64,000 bases of DNA from Zavarzinia sp. Its GTDB lineage: Bacteria > Pseudomonadota > Alphaproteobacteria > Zavarziniales > Zavarziniaceae. Positions 33,932 through 42,799 of the stretch are shown piece by piece. How positions within the stretch are numbered: the stretch's first letter is position 1; each line of letters begins with the position of its first letter. Both the position numbers and the translations under genes were made by a program. Location of the stretch: contig JAOZVS010000064.1 in assembly GCA_025869435.1 (NCBI GenBank), positions 17,779 through 81,778 on the forward strand. The letters are read 5' to 3'. The notes beneath the pieces are model-generated. The model saw nothing but the letters and a program-made list of their open reading frames with translations, made no database searches and was not told where the DNA came from.

Positions 33932-35269
33932 ATGTCCCGGGAAGCGTTCATTGCCGCCAATCGCTTCGGTCTCGGCCCCCGGCCCGGCGAATTGTCCGCG
34001 CTTTCCGGCGATCCGCGCGGCGCCCTGTTCGAACAGTTGAAATCGGGTCCCGTCCCGACCGATCTGCCGGGCACAGCGGGTGCGCTCGATGTCGCCGGCT
34101 CCCGCAAGGCGATGATGGCCGAGGGCAAGATGGACGCCAATGACGACGGCCGGCCCGACAATCCCGTGCGCGAGCTTTACCTGCGGGAAGTCACGGCCCG
34201 GTTCGACCGTTGTGTCGCCAGCGCGGCGCCGCTGCATGACCGGCTGGTGCTGTTCTGGTCCAATCATTTCACCGTCTCGGTCGCGCGCAGCGGCGTCGTG
34301 CCGCTGGCCGGCGTGTTCGAGCGCGAGGCGATCGCGCCCCATGTCACCGGCCGCTTCGAGGATCTGCTGACAGCGGCGACCCTGCATCCCGCCATGCTGA
34401 CCTATCTCGACCAATATCGCTCGGTCGGCCCGAACTCGAAGGTCGGGCAGCGCAAGGATGCCGGCCTCAACGAGAACCTGGGGCGCGAAGTTCTGGAGCT
34501 GCACACGCTTGGCGTCGGCGGCGGCTATGGTCAGGGTGATGTGATCGCCCTCGCCCGCATCCTCACCGGCTGGTCCGTGGTTACCGGCGGTGGCGACACG
34601 TCGAAACGCTTCGGCTTCGATCCCAACCGCCACGAGCCGGGCGACAAGACATTGGTCGGCACCCGGATCCGCGAAGGCGGCGAACAGGAAACCCGCGATG
34701 CCCTCGCCATACTGGCGCGTCATCCGTCCACGGCGAAACATCTCGCGACCAAACTGGTCCGCCATTTCGTCGCCGATGATCCGCCAGCCGCCGCGGTCGA
34801 AGCCATCGCCGCCGTCTATCTGAAGACCGATGGCGACCTCGGCGCCGTCACCAGGGCCGTGATCGGCCTTGACGCCGCCTGGGCCGACCCGCTCGCCAAG
34901 ATGAAAACCCCGTGGGAGCTGACCGTCGCCATGGCCAGGGCGCTGGGGGGCGAGGCCGCCGCGATCGATGGCCCCTTGCTGTTCCGCCGCCTGCGCGGCC
35001 TTGGTCAGGCGCCCTTCGGCGCCCCCTCCCCCGCCGGCTGGCCGGATCGCTCGACCGACTGGCTGGGTCCCGATGCCCTGATGCGGCGGATCGACCTCGG
35101 CGCCGACATCGCCAACAAGGCGGGGGCTCGCCTCGATCTCGCGGCCCTACTCGATGGCACCATCGCCCCCGTGCTGACGCCGGCCAAGACCCAGTTCATC
35201 AAGGGCGCCGGCGACCGCGCCTCGGGCATCGCCATGATCTTCGCCTCCCCCGAATTCCAGCAGAGGTGA
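33932..35269 (+). CDS. DUF1800 family protein
   Basis: A 445-residue protein. Diagnostic text: AFIAANRFGLGPRPGEL at the start, LVLFWSNHFTVSVARSGV, LNENLGREVLELHTLGVGGG, and ILTGWSV. DUF1800 proteins are typically encoded beside DUF1501 proteins and one partner is exported; here no clear signal peptide is seen in this one. The biochemical role is unknown. It forms a two-gene unit with the DUF1501 gene, 5 nt downstream. Confidence 0.93.
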   Translation: MSREAFIAANRFGLGPRPGELSALSGDPRGALFEQLKSGPVPTDLPGTAGALDVAGSRKAMMAEGKMDANDDGRPDNPVRELYLREVTARFDRCVASAAPLHDRLVLFWSNHFTVSVARSGVVPLAGVFEREAIAPHVTGRFEDLLTAATLHPAMLTYLDQYRSVGPNSKVGQRKDAGLNENLGREVLELHTLGVGGGYGQGDVIALARILTGWSVVTGGGDTSKRFGFDPNRHEPGDKTLVGTRIREGGEQETRDALAILARHPSTAKHLATKLVRHFVADDPPAAAVEAIAAVYLKTDGDLGAVTRAVIGLDAAWADPLAKMKTPWELTVAMARALGGEAAAIDGPLLFRRLRGLGQAPFGAPSPAGWPDRSTDWLGPDALMRRIDLGADIANKAGARLDLAALLDGTIAPVLTPAKTQFIKGAGDRASGIAMIFASPEFQQR

Positions 35270-35274
35270 CCCCG

Positions 35275-36471
35275 ATGATCTCCGCCCTGAATCGCCGTGG
35301 CCTGTTGCAGGGCCTGCTCGGCGCCGGCCTGCTCGCCTCGGTTCCGCGCTTTGCCTATGCGAAGACGCCGGACGACCGCCGCTTCATCTTCATCATCCTG
35401 CGTGGCGGCATGGATGGCCTCGCCGCCGTGCCGCCGGTCGGCGACAAGGATTACGTTGCCCTGCGCGGCCCGCTCGCGATCGCCGCCCCGGGCCAGGCGG
35501 ACGGTGCCCTGCCGCTCGACGACCGCTTCGGCCTGCACCCCGCCCTCGCCCCGCTGCACGCGCTGTGGCACGCCGGGCAGTTGCAGGTCGTCCATGCCGC
35601 CAGCACTCCCTATCGCGACCGATCCCATTTCGATGCCCAGAATGTCCTGGAGACCGGGGGACGTGGCCCCTCCGGCGCTGGCGTCGGCTGGCTGAACCGC
35701 GCCCTTGGCCTGATGGGCGGCAGCGGCCTCGGCCTCGCCGTCAACGAGGCCGCCCCGCTCGTCATGTCCGGCCCGACCCAGGTCGCGACCTGGGTCAGCG
35801 GCAGCGGCGCCGGTCCGTCCGACTATCTGCTCGATGCCATCGACCGGCTCTACGCCGACAGCCCCGCCTTCCACGCCGCGCTGGCGACGGCGCGCGACAC
35901 GGAACAATTGCTGGCGGATGCCGATACCAACGCGATGACCCGCCAGCGCGGCCTCGGCCGCCTGACGCCTTCCTTCAAGGGCCTCGCCAGCCTGATGCGC
36001 GACGACCGGGGTCCCCGCATCGCCACCCTCGAGGTGACAGGCTGGGACACGCATTCGGCCCAAGGGGCGGCGACCGGCCGGCTCGCCGTGCTGCTCGGCC
36101 AGTTCGCCGATGCCCTGGCGGCCCTTCGCAAGGATCTCGATCCCGTCTGGTCGAAGACCATCGTCGTCGCCGCCACCGAATTCGGCCGCACGGCGGCACC
36201 GAACGGCACCGGCGGCACCGATCACGGCACGGCGGGCGCGGCCTTCCTTCTCGGTGGTGCGCTCGAAGGCCGGCGGGTGATCACCGACTGGCCGGGCCTG
36301 TCGCGCGACAGACTTTACGAGGGCCGGGACCTCGCCCCGACCACCGATCTGCGCAGCATTTTCGCCAGCGTCCTGCGCGACCATGTCGGCCTGCCCGAGG
36401 CCGACATCCGCAGCCGCGTCTTCGTCGACGCCGGGCAGATGCCCTTCGTCGCCGATCTCGTCAGGGTCTGA
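35275..36471 (+). CDS. DUF1501 family protein with twin-arginine-type signal
   Basis: A 398-residue protein with the signal NRRGLLQGLLGAGLLASVPR, a twin-arginine type leader ending near AYA-KTP. DUF1501 landmarks are FIIILRGGMDGL-like text FIFIILRGGMDGLAAVPP, SHFDAQNVLETG, VTGWDTHSAQGAATG, and VVAATEFGRTAAPNGTGGTD. The fold is related to the alkaline phosphatase/sulfatase group. Substrate unknown. It sits with its DUF1800 partner inside the capsule locus and is probably unrelated to capsule synthesis. Confidence 0.93.
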   Translation: MISALNRRGLLQGLLGAGLLASVPRFAYAKTPDDRRFIFIILRGGMDGLAAVPPVGDKDYVALRGPLAIAAPGQADGALPLDDRFGLHPALAPLHALWHAGQLQVVHAASTPYRDRSHFDAQNVLETGGRGPSGAGVGWLNRALGLMGGSGLGLAVNEAAPLVMSGPTQVATWVSGSGAGPSDYLLDAIDRLYADSPAFHAALATARDTEQLLADADTNAMTRQRGLGRLTPSFKGLASLMRDDRGPRIATLEVTGWDTHSAQGAATGRLAVLLGQFADALAALRKDLDPVWSKTIVVAATEFGRTAAPNGTGGTDHGTAGAAFLLGGALEGRRVITDWPGLSRDRLYEGRDLAPTTDLRSIFASVLRDHVGLPEADIRSRVFVDAGQMPFVADLVRV

Positions 36472-36492
36472 AGATCGAGGGGGAAGGGGCGA

Positions 36493-38238
36493 TCACAGCC
36501 CCTTCTCCTCGTAACGGTCCTGCATGATCTGTTTCATGATGCGGATCGACTCGTCCAGCCGCTCGATCGCCGCCGTCACCTTCTCGCGGCTGGCCGGGCG
36601 CAGCCTTCCGTCGGCGGCGGCCATCAGCAGGTCCTCGACGTCGGCGAACTGATCGATATCCCAGTCGGCGCAGAGCGAATCGATCTTCGAGATCGATTTC
36701 TTGCCCGACGGCAGTTTCAGCGGCGGCACCAGCGAACAGACCGGCACGTCGAAATGGGGCGCGGCGAAGATCACGGCGTGCAGCCGGCCGACGCTGATCA
36801 CGAGGCCGCTTTCCGCCATGATCTGTTTCATCCGGCGCGGGTTCCACCAATGCTCCAGGGTCGGCGCCAGCTTGTCGAGGCCGAGTTCCTTGGCGCTGCG
36901 CACGTCTTCCGGGCAGAACGGCAGCAGCACGGGAGTCCAGCCCTGCTCGCGCAGGCCCGATATCAGGTGCTCGATCTTCTGCACATAGGTATAGGGGATG
37001 ATCTCGAGGGCGAATTCGCGCAGTACGATAACGGCCCGCTTCGGATCCGGCACTTCGTCGGGCGAATTGTCGGCGATCAGGCGCAGGGCCCAATCACCGC
37101 CAAGGAAAGATTCCACCCCGATTTCGGACGCGACCTTGAGGCTGCGCTCGGTCCGCACCATCAGATGATCGAAGGCGCCGAGATAGTCGCGCAGGAAATC
37201 GCGATCGAGCCTGCGGGCATGGCGCGAGGCCTGAACCTTCGTCAGGTCCTCGACCTCGATGATGGGCTGCTGCACCAATTCCGGCAGATCGACCCCGGCG
37301 ACGAAATTGGGCACCCGCCGCATCCGGGCCGAGACGACGAAATTGCCGGCATAGCCGATGGCAAGGCCACCGCCGCCGATCATGAAGCCGGCGATGGTGC
37401 GCTTGGCCGAGAAGGCGTGAAGATCGGTCTGATGGATGACCTTGCACTTGTTGTAGGGATACCAGTCCCAGAAGCCCCGGAAGGCACCGTGTTCGTCGAC
37501 GGCGACATAGATATCGTACTCGTCGCAGAAGGCTTCGTAGATGCAATGAAACAGGGCTTCGTCGCCGCAATTGCCGCGACCGTAGAAACCGGCGACCAGC
37601 AGCACGGGCTTGTGATCGATCTGGCCGTGGCGCCGAGCCTCGCGTTTGACCGCGCGCTTGGCCGCCTTCTTTTCCTCGGTTTCCTTCCACCAGGCCTTGT
37701 CGTCGATCTCGGTCTGCGGCAGCAGCAGATAGACATGCTGGTTGTTCTTGTAGAGAACGCGGCGGGCGACATGAAAACCCGCGCGCTCGACCATGGCGCG
37801 GAATTCGCTCGACGAGAAATCATTGACCCAGCCGCTGGCCCGGCGGTTGGCGTTGGGCGCCAATTCCAGGCTCTTGTAGGTGCAGGCGACCGCGACGCCC
37901 CGGCGGGCGATCTTCGACAGCACCTCGTGGGGCTCGAGCAGATATTCCAGAACGCCGAGGAAGGACACGAGTTCAACCTCGTCGATCCACTCGTCCGGCA
38001 ATTCGGCCGCGTTGAGATCGATCACCCGGGTCCGCTCGTCCCTCGCGACGACATCGACCGGAACATAGATCTTCGCCTTCGACGAATGCTCGAACTGCAT
38101 TCCGCCGCAGCCGATGTCCATGACCGTCAGCCCCTGCGGAACGAAACGGGCGACGAAATCCGCCCTCTCGGCCCATTTGGGCGAAAGATGTTCGTCGGTC
38201 GACCAGCGGGCGTAATCGGTTACAGGGGATTTTGTCAT
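36493..38238 (-). CDS. methyltransferase/polysaccharide pyruvyl transferase fusion
   Basis: A 581-residue fusion. Residues 1-190 are a class I SAM methyltransferase with motif I VMDIGCGGMQFE (40-51), a second acidic strand YVPVDVVARDE, and FSSSEFRAMVERAGFHVARR near the end. A Lys/Arg-rich linker (around 190-212) leads to a pyruvyl-transferase domain of the CsaB type: VAGFYGRGNCGDEALFHCIY, FMIGGGGLAIGYAGN, GGDWALRLIAD, and LVISVGRLHAVIFA. It could methylate and pyruvylate the same glycan. A partly degenerate paralogue lies at 47319-48938. Confidence 0.9.
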   Translation of the reverse strand: MTKSPVTDYARWSTDEHLSPKWAERADFVARFVPQGLTVMDIGCGGMQFEHSSKAKIYVPVDVVARDERTRVIDLNAAELPDEWIDEVELVSFLGVLEYLLEPHEVLSKIARRGVAVACTYKSLELAPNANRRASGWVNDFSSSEFRAMVERAGFHVARRVLYKNNQHVYLLLPQTEIDDKAWWKETEEKKAAKRAVKREARRHGQIDHKPVLLVAGFYGRGNCGDEALFHCIYEAFCDEYDIYVAVDEHGAFRGFWDWYPYNKCKVIHQTDLHAFSAKRTIAGFMIGGGGLAIGYAGNFVVSARMRRVPNFVAGVDLPELVQQPIIEVEDLTKVQASRHARRLDRDFLRDYLGAFDHLMVRTERSLKVASEIGVESFLGGDWALRLIADNSPDEVPDPKRAVIVLREFALEIIPYTYVQKIEHLISGLREQGWTPVLLPFCPEDVRSAKELGLDKLAPTLEHWWNPRRMKQIMAESGLVISVGRLHAVIFAAPHFDVPVCSLVPPLKLPSGKKSISKIDSLCADWDIDQFADVEDLLMAAADGRLRPASREKVTAAIERLDESIRIMKQIMQDRYEEKGL

Positions 38239-38260
38239 CAGGCTGGTTCCGCCATTGGGA

Positions 38261-38284
38261 CCGCCCCCGCGCGCGCGGGGGCGG
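38261..38284 (-). terminator. 24-bp perfect GC palindrome between export gene and fusion gene
   Basis: Perfectly self-complementary run of CCGCCCCCGCGC and its reverse complement, 7 nt after the Wza-type gene stop on the minus strand. It forms a very stable hairpin without U-run and may dampen transcription into the fusion gene. Confidence 0.5.
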
Positions 38285-38290
38285 GAGTGG

Positions 38291-39952
38291 TCAATCGCTC
38301 AGGAAGCGGGTGATGCCGGCCACGCGGAAGATTACATCCGCCAGATCCTGCGCGAACTGGAAGCCCTTGAAGGCCATTTCCGGCAGGACGACGATTTCGT
38401 CGCCCGGCTCGATCACCGGATCGCTCAGCATCAGGATCGCGCCGTTCTGCTTCTGGATCATGAAGCGGTCGAGCTGGGCGCGATCGGTATAGGCACCGGC
38501 CTGATCGATGTAATCGTCGACGGTCAGCCCCGGTTGCCAGATCACCGTCTGCGGCGCCAGCACCTCGCCCGCCACGACAACGGTCGAGGAGCGCTGCGGA
38601 ATGACGATGGTGTCCTCGTTCTCGAGCGGGATGTCGGCGACCTTGCCGTCGTCGCGGGTCACCACCAGGGTGCCGTCGGGCTTGGCGCCCCGCACCCGAT
38701 CGATGAATTGCAGCACCATCTGCGCCTCGGCCGAACGCAGCGCCGCTTCGCCACTGGTCTGGACGACAGCGGTCAGCACGCTGCGCTGCAGCCGGTCGAG
38801 AGCGCCGTCGAGCGCCGCTTTCTGCTGTACCGCGACGCTCGCCCGGCGCAGATGCACCGCGTTGACGTTGGTGGTGCGGGGATCGACCGCGATATGGGCC
38901 AGCAGCTGGCGCAGGGTCGTCGCCTTGGAGACGACATAGGTCGACTGCCCCTCGTAGGAGCCTTCGAGGTGCACGGCGATCACCGGCGCCGTCGAATCCT
39001 GCTGGAATTCGGCGATATCCTGATCGGACAGGGTGAAGCCGGCGAATTCCCGCAACGTCAGATATTTCGACATCGGGATGCCACCGCGCGTGCCCGTGAC
39101 GAAGACATTGTTCACGCTGGGCAGCGGCCGGGCCAGGGCGATGAGCTCCGCTCCGGTCATCTGCTTGCCCATCAGCTCGAAGATCGCCTCGTTGCGGATG
39201 GAGCCACGGGCCTTGACCACGGGGTGCTGGCCGCCGACCACGATCGTGTCGCCTTCCTCGAGGCTGATGGCCGGCAATTCGCCGTTCAGCAGGAAGTCAT
39301 AGAGATCGACATCGGTCAGGACGCCGCCGCCGCGCTTGATGGTGATGTCGCGGTAAGAGCCGGCACCTTCGAGGATGCCACCCGCCCGCAGCAGGTAATC
39401 CAGCGATGATTCCGAGGGTGAGCCGAGGTGGCGGCCCGGCTGGGCGACGAAGCCCGTGACGAAAACGCCGACCGAGCGCGCGTCGACGATCGTGCTGTAG
39501 ACCTGCACCGTGTCCGAGGGATAGGACTTCCGCACCTGCCCCTGGATGGCGCTGGTCAGCTGCCCGGCGGGCACGCCGCGCACGGGCACCGGTCCGACTT
39601 CGGGAATGAAGATATTGCCCTGAGGATCGACCGTCTGGGTCAGATCCTGCTGGACCGCGCCGAACAGATGCACCTGCACCTGATCGCCCGGCTGAACCTT
39701 GTATTGCGAATTGCCGCCCCCGGTGGGCGCCGGGGCCTGCCGGTCGATGAACAACCCGGCGCCGAAGGGCCGGTCGATCAGGGCCGGCGCCTGCTCGGAA
39801 CTCGCCGCGGTCGGCGGCGGGGCAAGCGGATCCGGCGCGGCCGGGCCGCTGGTGACGAGGGATTGGGCCAGCGCGGGGCTGGCGCCAAGGCCAGCCGCGA
39901 GGGCAAGCCCGGAGAACAGAAGACGCAGCGACATGGTTCGCATCCGGATCAT
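38291..39952 (-). CDS. Wza/KpsD-type polysaccharide export protein (SLBB repeats)
   Basis: A 553-residue exported protein with signal peptide ending near SPALAQ. The polysaccharide-export domain starts at SQYKVQPGDQVQVHLFGAVQ (about 80-100), followed by PEVGPVPVRGVPAGQL and at least two SLBB-like units (VFVTGFVAQPGRHLG; VVVAGEVLAPQTVIWQPG). It should form the outer-membrane/periplasmic channel for the capsule. It is long compared with Wza and closer in length to KpsD. The start ATG overlaps the lipoprotein stop in TGATG, which fixes the start at 39952. Confidence 0.92.
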   Translation of the reverse strand: MIRMRTMSLRLLFSGLALAAGLGASPALAQSLVTSGPAAPDPLAPPPTAASSEQAPALIDRPFGAGLFIDRQAPAPTGGGNSQYKVQPGDQVQVHLFGAVQQDLTQTVDPQGNIFIPEVGPVPVRGVPAGQLTSAIQGQVRKSYPSDTVQVYSTIVDARSVGVFVTGFVAQPGRHLGSPSESSLDYLLRAGGILEGAGSYRDITIKRGGGVLTDVDLYDFLLNGELPAISLEEGDTIVVGGQHPVVKARGSIRNEAIFELMGKQMTGAELIALARPLPSVNNVFVTGTRGGIPMSKYLTLREFAGFTLSDQDIAEFQQDSTAPVIAVHLEGSYEGQSTYVVSKATTLRQLLAHIAVDPRTTNVNAVHLRRASVAVQQKAALDGALDRLQRSVLTAVVQTSGEAALRSAEAQMVLQFIDRVRGAKPDGTLVVTRDDGKVADIPLENEDTIVIPQRSSTVVVAGEVLAPQTVIWQPGLTVDDYIDQAGAYTDRAQLDRFMIQKQNGAILMLSDPVIEPGDEIVVLPEMAFKGFQFAQDLADVIFRVAGITRFLSD

Positions 39953-40362
39953 CACGATGGGCTTCGCTGGCTGGTGGTTCCGCCGGCAGGTGCCGTCGGC
40001 GCGCCGACAAAGCGGGGGTCCGCTTCTCCGGGGACGAGAACCAGGGGCACGGTCACCACCCATTGCCCACCCTGCTCGCAGACCACGCGGTGGATGGGCA
40101 GGCCACCGGTCAGTGGGGTCAGGACGACGGCGGCGCAATTCTGGCCCAGCGCGGACACGAAGGAACGCTCGATGGTCGGGGCCCAGGGCCGGCCGGCGGT
40201 ATCAACCAGCGGGGTGGCGCCAAAGCCGCCAGCGCCCGCGATCAATCCGCTGCTGGCCGACATGTCGCCCGAAGTCGCTGGCGCCATGCAGCCGCCGAGG
40301 GACAAGCCCCCCGCTGCCACCAAAGTGAACACGATCGCCCGTCGGCGCGAACAGGACCTCAT
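39952..40362 (-). CDS. small lipoprotein coupled to the export channel
   Basis: A 136-residue protein with an N-terminal basic region and the lipobox LSLGGC (cleavage before Cys about 25). The mature part has AGAGGFGATPLVDTAGRPWAP, SFVSALGQNCAAVVLTPLTG and WVVTVPLVLVPGEADPRFVG; no family recognised. A GGGGGAAGGG site precedes the ATG. One-base overlap with the export-channel gene suggests a shared function, possibly as a channel-assembly or pilot lipoprotein, which is inference. Confidence 0.8.
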   Translation of the reverse strand: MRSCSRRRAIVFTLVAAGGLSLGGCMAPATSGDMSASSGLIAGAGGFGATPLVDTAGRPWAPTIERSFVSALGQNCAAVVLTPLTGGLPIHRVVCEQGGQWVVTVPLVLVPGEADPRFVGAPTAPAGGTTSQRSPS

Positions 40363-40462
40363 CGACAGTACCCTTCCCCCTTTGGCCAGGCGGACAATAC
40401 TGCCTTGACGGCAGGTGCCGCAAGACAATGGACCGCGTGCGCGGCAGCAACTGGACGATGCC

Positions 40463-41476
40463 TCAAAGTCTGATCTCCGCGATATGCCCCGGCAAGGCCG
40501 CGACATCGATAGGTCCGGCGCCTTCGCCCTTGAAGGGGAAAGCCGCCAGCAAGGGTTCGGGGTCGAATTCCGGGGGACGGGCGAAGCGATCGACCGCCGC
40601 GATCGCATCCGCCCAGTCGGTCTCGTTCACTGGGCGTCGGGCATAGGTCGTGAGGCGGGTCCGCCCGCTTCCCAGACCATAGTCGATCATGCGGTGGTCG
40701 AGGCCGTCGCAGGGGCCGGTCAGATCCCACGCGGTCGCCCCCCGGCCCTTCTTGCCAAGGGCAAGGGCGGGGATGCCGAAGGCCTCGGCGATGACCAGCC
40801 CGTGAAGGCTGGCGGAAATGATCCGCCGGCAGGACAGGATGCGGCGGATGCAGGCAAAGAGCGCGGCGGGCTCCGCCAGCGTCCAGGTCGGGATCAGGCG
40901 CACGCGTCCGGCCATCTCCGGCGGAATGCGATAGCGCAGGATGTCCGCCTTCGGGCGGGCATCCGGGCTGACGGCATCGAGTTCGGAGACATGCGGAATG
41001 ATGCCAAGGTCATGCACGGGCTCGGGCGTCATCGGAAACAGCCGGGGCAGCAGCAGCGCGGGATCACCGTAAACTTCCGGCGCCTCGATACCCGCATCCC
41101 TCAGCACGGCCCGGGTCAACGGGCCGCGGGTGGCATGGACATGGAAGATTCCGCCCGGATGACGCGGCCGGCCCTCGCCGTCGACCGGCCACAGCCTGCG
41201 CTGCGCCCCGGTGCCCCAGAGGTGGAGAATGCCACCGTGCAGATCCTGGCCGATGGTTCCGAGCGCCGCGATCCGCTCCACGTCCTCGTCGAAATGGGCG
41301 TGGCGGACCCGCCTCCCCGACAGCGCGGCGACGATCACGGGACTGAGCGCGTCGCCGAGATTGGCGCTGCGCACCGTCTTCGTCGTGGCGGCCCAGGTCA
41401 CGGCGAGTTCCGGCGCCGGGCGCAACGACGGCCCGGCCGCGCCATCACGCCCGAAGAGACGACCGAACCACGCCAT
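40463..41476 (-). CDS. polysaccharide pyruvyl transferase family protein, short type (copy 2)
   Basis: A 337-residue homologue of copy 1 at 26479-27516. Shared landmarks: SANLGDALSPVIVAALSGRR, LHLWGTGAQRRL, HATRGPLTRAVLRDAG, YGDPALLLPRLFP, and CRRIISASLHGLVIAEAFGI. It should transfer pyruvate to a capsule sugar, or could be a paralogue with another acceptor. It is placed between the lipoprotein gene and kpsE and reads in the same direction as the export genes, with 18 nt after kpsE. Confidence 0.9.
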   Translation of the reverse strand: MAWFGRLFGRDGAAGPSLRPAPELAVTWAATTKTVRSANLGDALSPVIVAALSGRRVRHAHFDEDVERIAALGTIGQDLHGGILHLWGTGAQRRLWPVDGEGRPRHPGGIFHVHATRGPLTRAVLRDAGIEAPEVYGDPALLLPRLFPMTPEPVHDLGIIPHVSELDAVSPDARPKADILRYRIPPEMAGRVRLIPTWTLAEPAALFACIRRILSCRRIISASLHGLVIAEAFGIPALALGKKGRGATAWDLTGPCDGLDHRMIDYGLGSGRTRLTTYARRPVNETDWADAIAAVDRFARPPEFDPEPLLAAFPFKGEGAGPIDVAALPGHIAEIRL

Positions 41477-41494
41477 GCCGCTTCCCGCCCCCGG

Positions 41495-42799
41495 TCAGAC
41501 CATGTGGTCGCGAACGCCAGCCCAGACCAGGCGGCCGATGACCAGCGACACCAGCGCGCCCAGGAAGGTGAAGAACACCGTCTGCGCCCGGTACGGCAGG
41601 CGTGCTTCGGTCGGCAGGAAGGGCGAGACCACGTCGACGACATAGAGTTTCTGCCGGCGGGCCTCGACCAGCGCCGAGTCCAGCGCCCCTTGCGCCGAAG
41701 CGTAGGACTGTTTGGCCAGTTCGCTCTGCAGCACGAGGATGCCATATTGCTCCAGCGTGCCCGACCAGGCGGTGTCGCTGCCGGTCAGCCGCGCTTCCTC
41801 GATCTTGATCTGCTCCTGCAGGCCGGCCAACCTGTTGCGCAACTCGGCCAGACGCGGCACTTCCCCGCGGGAAATATCGCGGACCGCGCGGATCTCCGCC
41901 TCGATCGCCGCCGCCTGCCCCTTCAGGGACGAAATGATGCTGTTGACCGACATGGAGGTCGCGGTCGGGTCGATCGCGCCATGCTCGTTGCGGAATTTGG
42001 TCAGGGCGATCTCGGCTTCGCGCAGACGCTGCTCGGCGCTCTTCAACTCGTTCCGCGCCAGTTCGGTCAGGTCGTGTTCCGAGCGGCCGTTGAAATCGTT
42101 GATCAGGCTTTCCGCCTGATCGGCCAGAACCGTCGCCATCTTGTAGGCCATATCCGGCTCGAATGCCCTCGTCTCGAGCACGATCATGCCGCTGATCTCG
42201 TCGAAGTAGATGCTGACGATGCCGCCATAATACCGGTAGAAGGCCTCGTCATCCGCTTCCGCCTTCAGCCGCGAATAGGAATCGATCTTCTCGTCGGAAA
42301 AGGCCTTCCGCAGATCGAGGGCCGACTGGAGCTGGATCAGGGCGTTGCGGGATTCGATGTAACGGACGACCGAGAAGGACTCGTCCATCGCCCGCCCCAT
42401 CACCGAACCGCCCTTGAGGAAGCTCAGCGCGCCCTTGCCGCCGCTGCCGCCCGACTCATAGGAGGTCTTCACCTGAAACACGGTGTCGACCTGATAGACG
42501 TCCGAGGCGAAGCCATAGATGTAGACGGCCGAAATCGTCGTCGGCAGCAGCAGGACCAGCAGGCTGAACAGCGCCGAGCGGATCTTGCGTCGGCGCAGCA
42601 CTTCCCGGCTTTCGGCCATGGGCAGCGGCGTCAGGGTGACCTGACGGGGACGCTCGGTTTCCTCGAAATCACCATCGGCGAATTCGTCACCGAGGAAATC
42701 GTCCTCAGTATCCCGCCTCGGTGGCCTCTGTATCCTCGGCGGCCTCGCTGCTCGCCGCGCATCCGCGGTAGTATCGGATGGCTTCGTCGATTGTGTCAT
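41495..42799 (-). CDS. kpsE: KpsE-type inner-membrane capsule export protein
   Basis: A 434-residue protein with two membrane helices, one near residues 75-95 (ALFSLLVLLLPTTISAVYIY) and one at the C-terminus (VFFTFLGALVSLVIGRLVW). Between them lies a periplasmic part with FQVKTSYESGGSGG, AFEPDMAYKMATVLADQAE and a long coiled coil (LARNELKSAEQRLREAEIAL), typical of KpsE/BexC/CtrB. It bridges KpsMT to the outer-membrane channel. The acidic N-terminal 65 residues are unusually long and overlap the kpsT 3' end by 95 nt. Confidence 0.93.
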   Translation of the reverse strand: MTQSTKPSDTTADARRAARPPRIQRPPRRDTEDDFLGDEFADGDFEETERPRQVTLTPLPMAESREVLRRRKIRSALFSLLVLLLPTTISAVYIYGFASDVYQVDTVFQVKTSYESGGSGGKGALSFLKGGSVMGRAMDESFSVVRYIESRNALIQLQSALDLRKAFSDEKIDSYSRLKAEADDEAFYRYYGGIVSIYFDEISGMIVLETRAFEPDMAYKMATVLADQAESLINDFNGRSEHDLTELARNELKSAEQRLREAEIALTKFRNEHGAIDPTATSMSVNSIISSLKGQAAAIEAEIRAVRDISRGEVPRLAELRNRLAGLQEQIKIEEARLTGSDTAWSGTLEQYGILVLQSELAKQSYASAQGALDSALVEARRQKLYVVDVVSPFLPTEARLPYRAQTVFFTFLGALVSLVIGRLVWAGVRDHMV

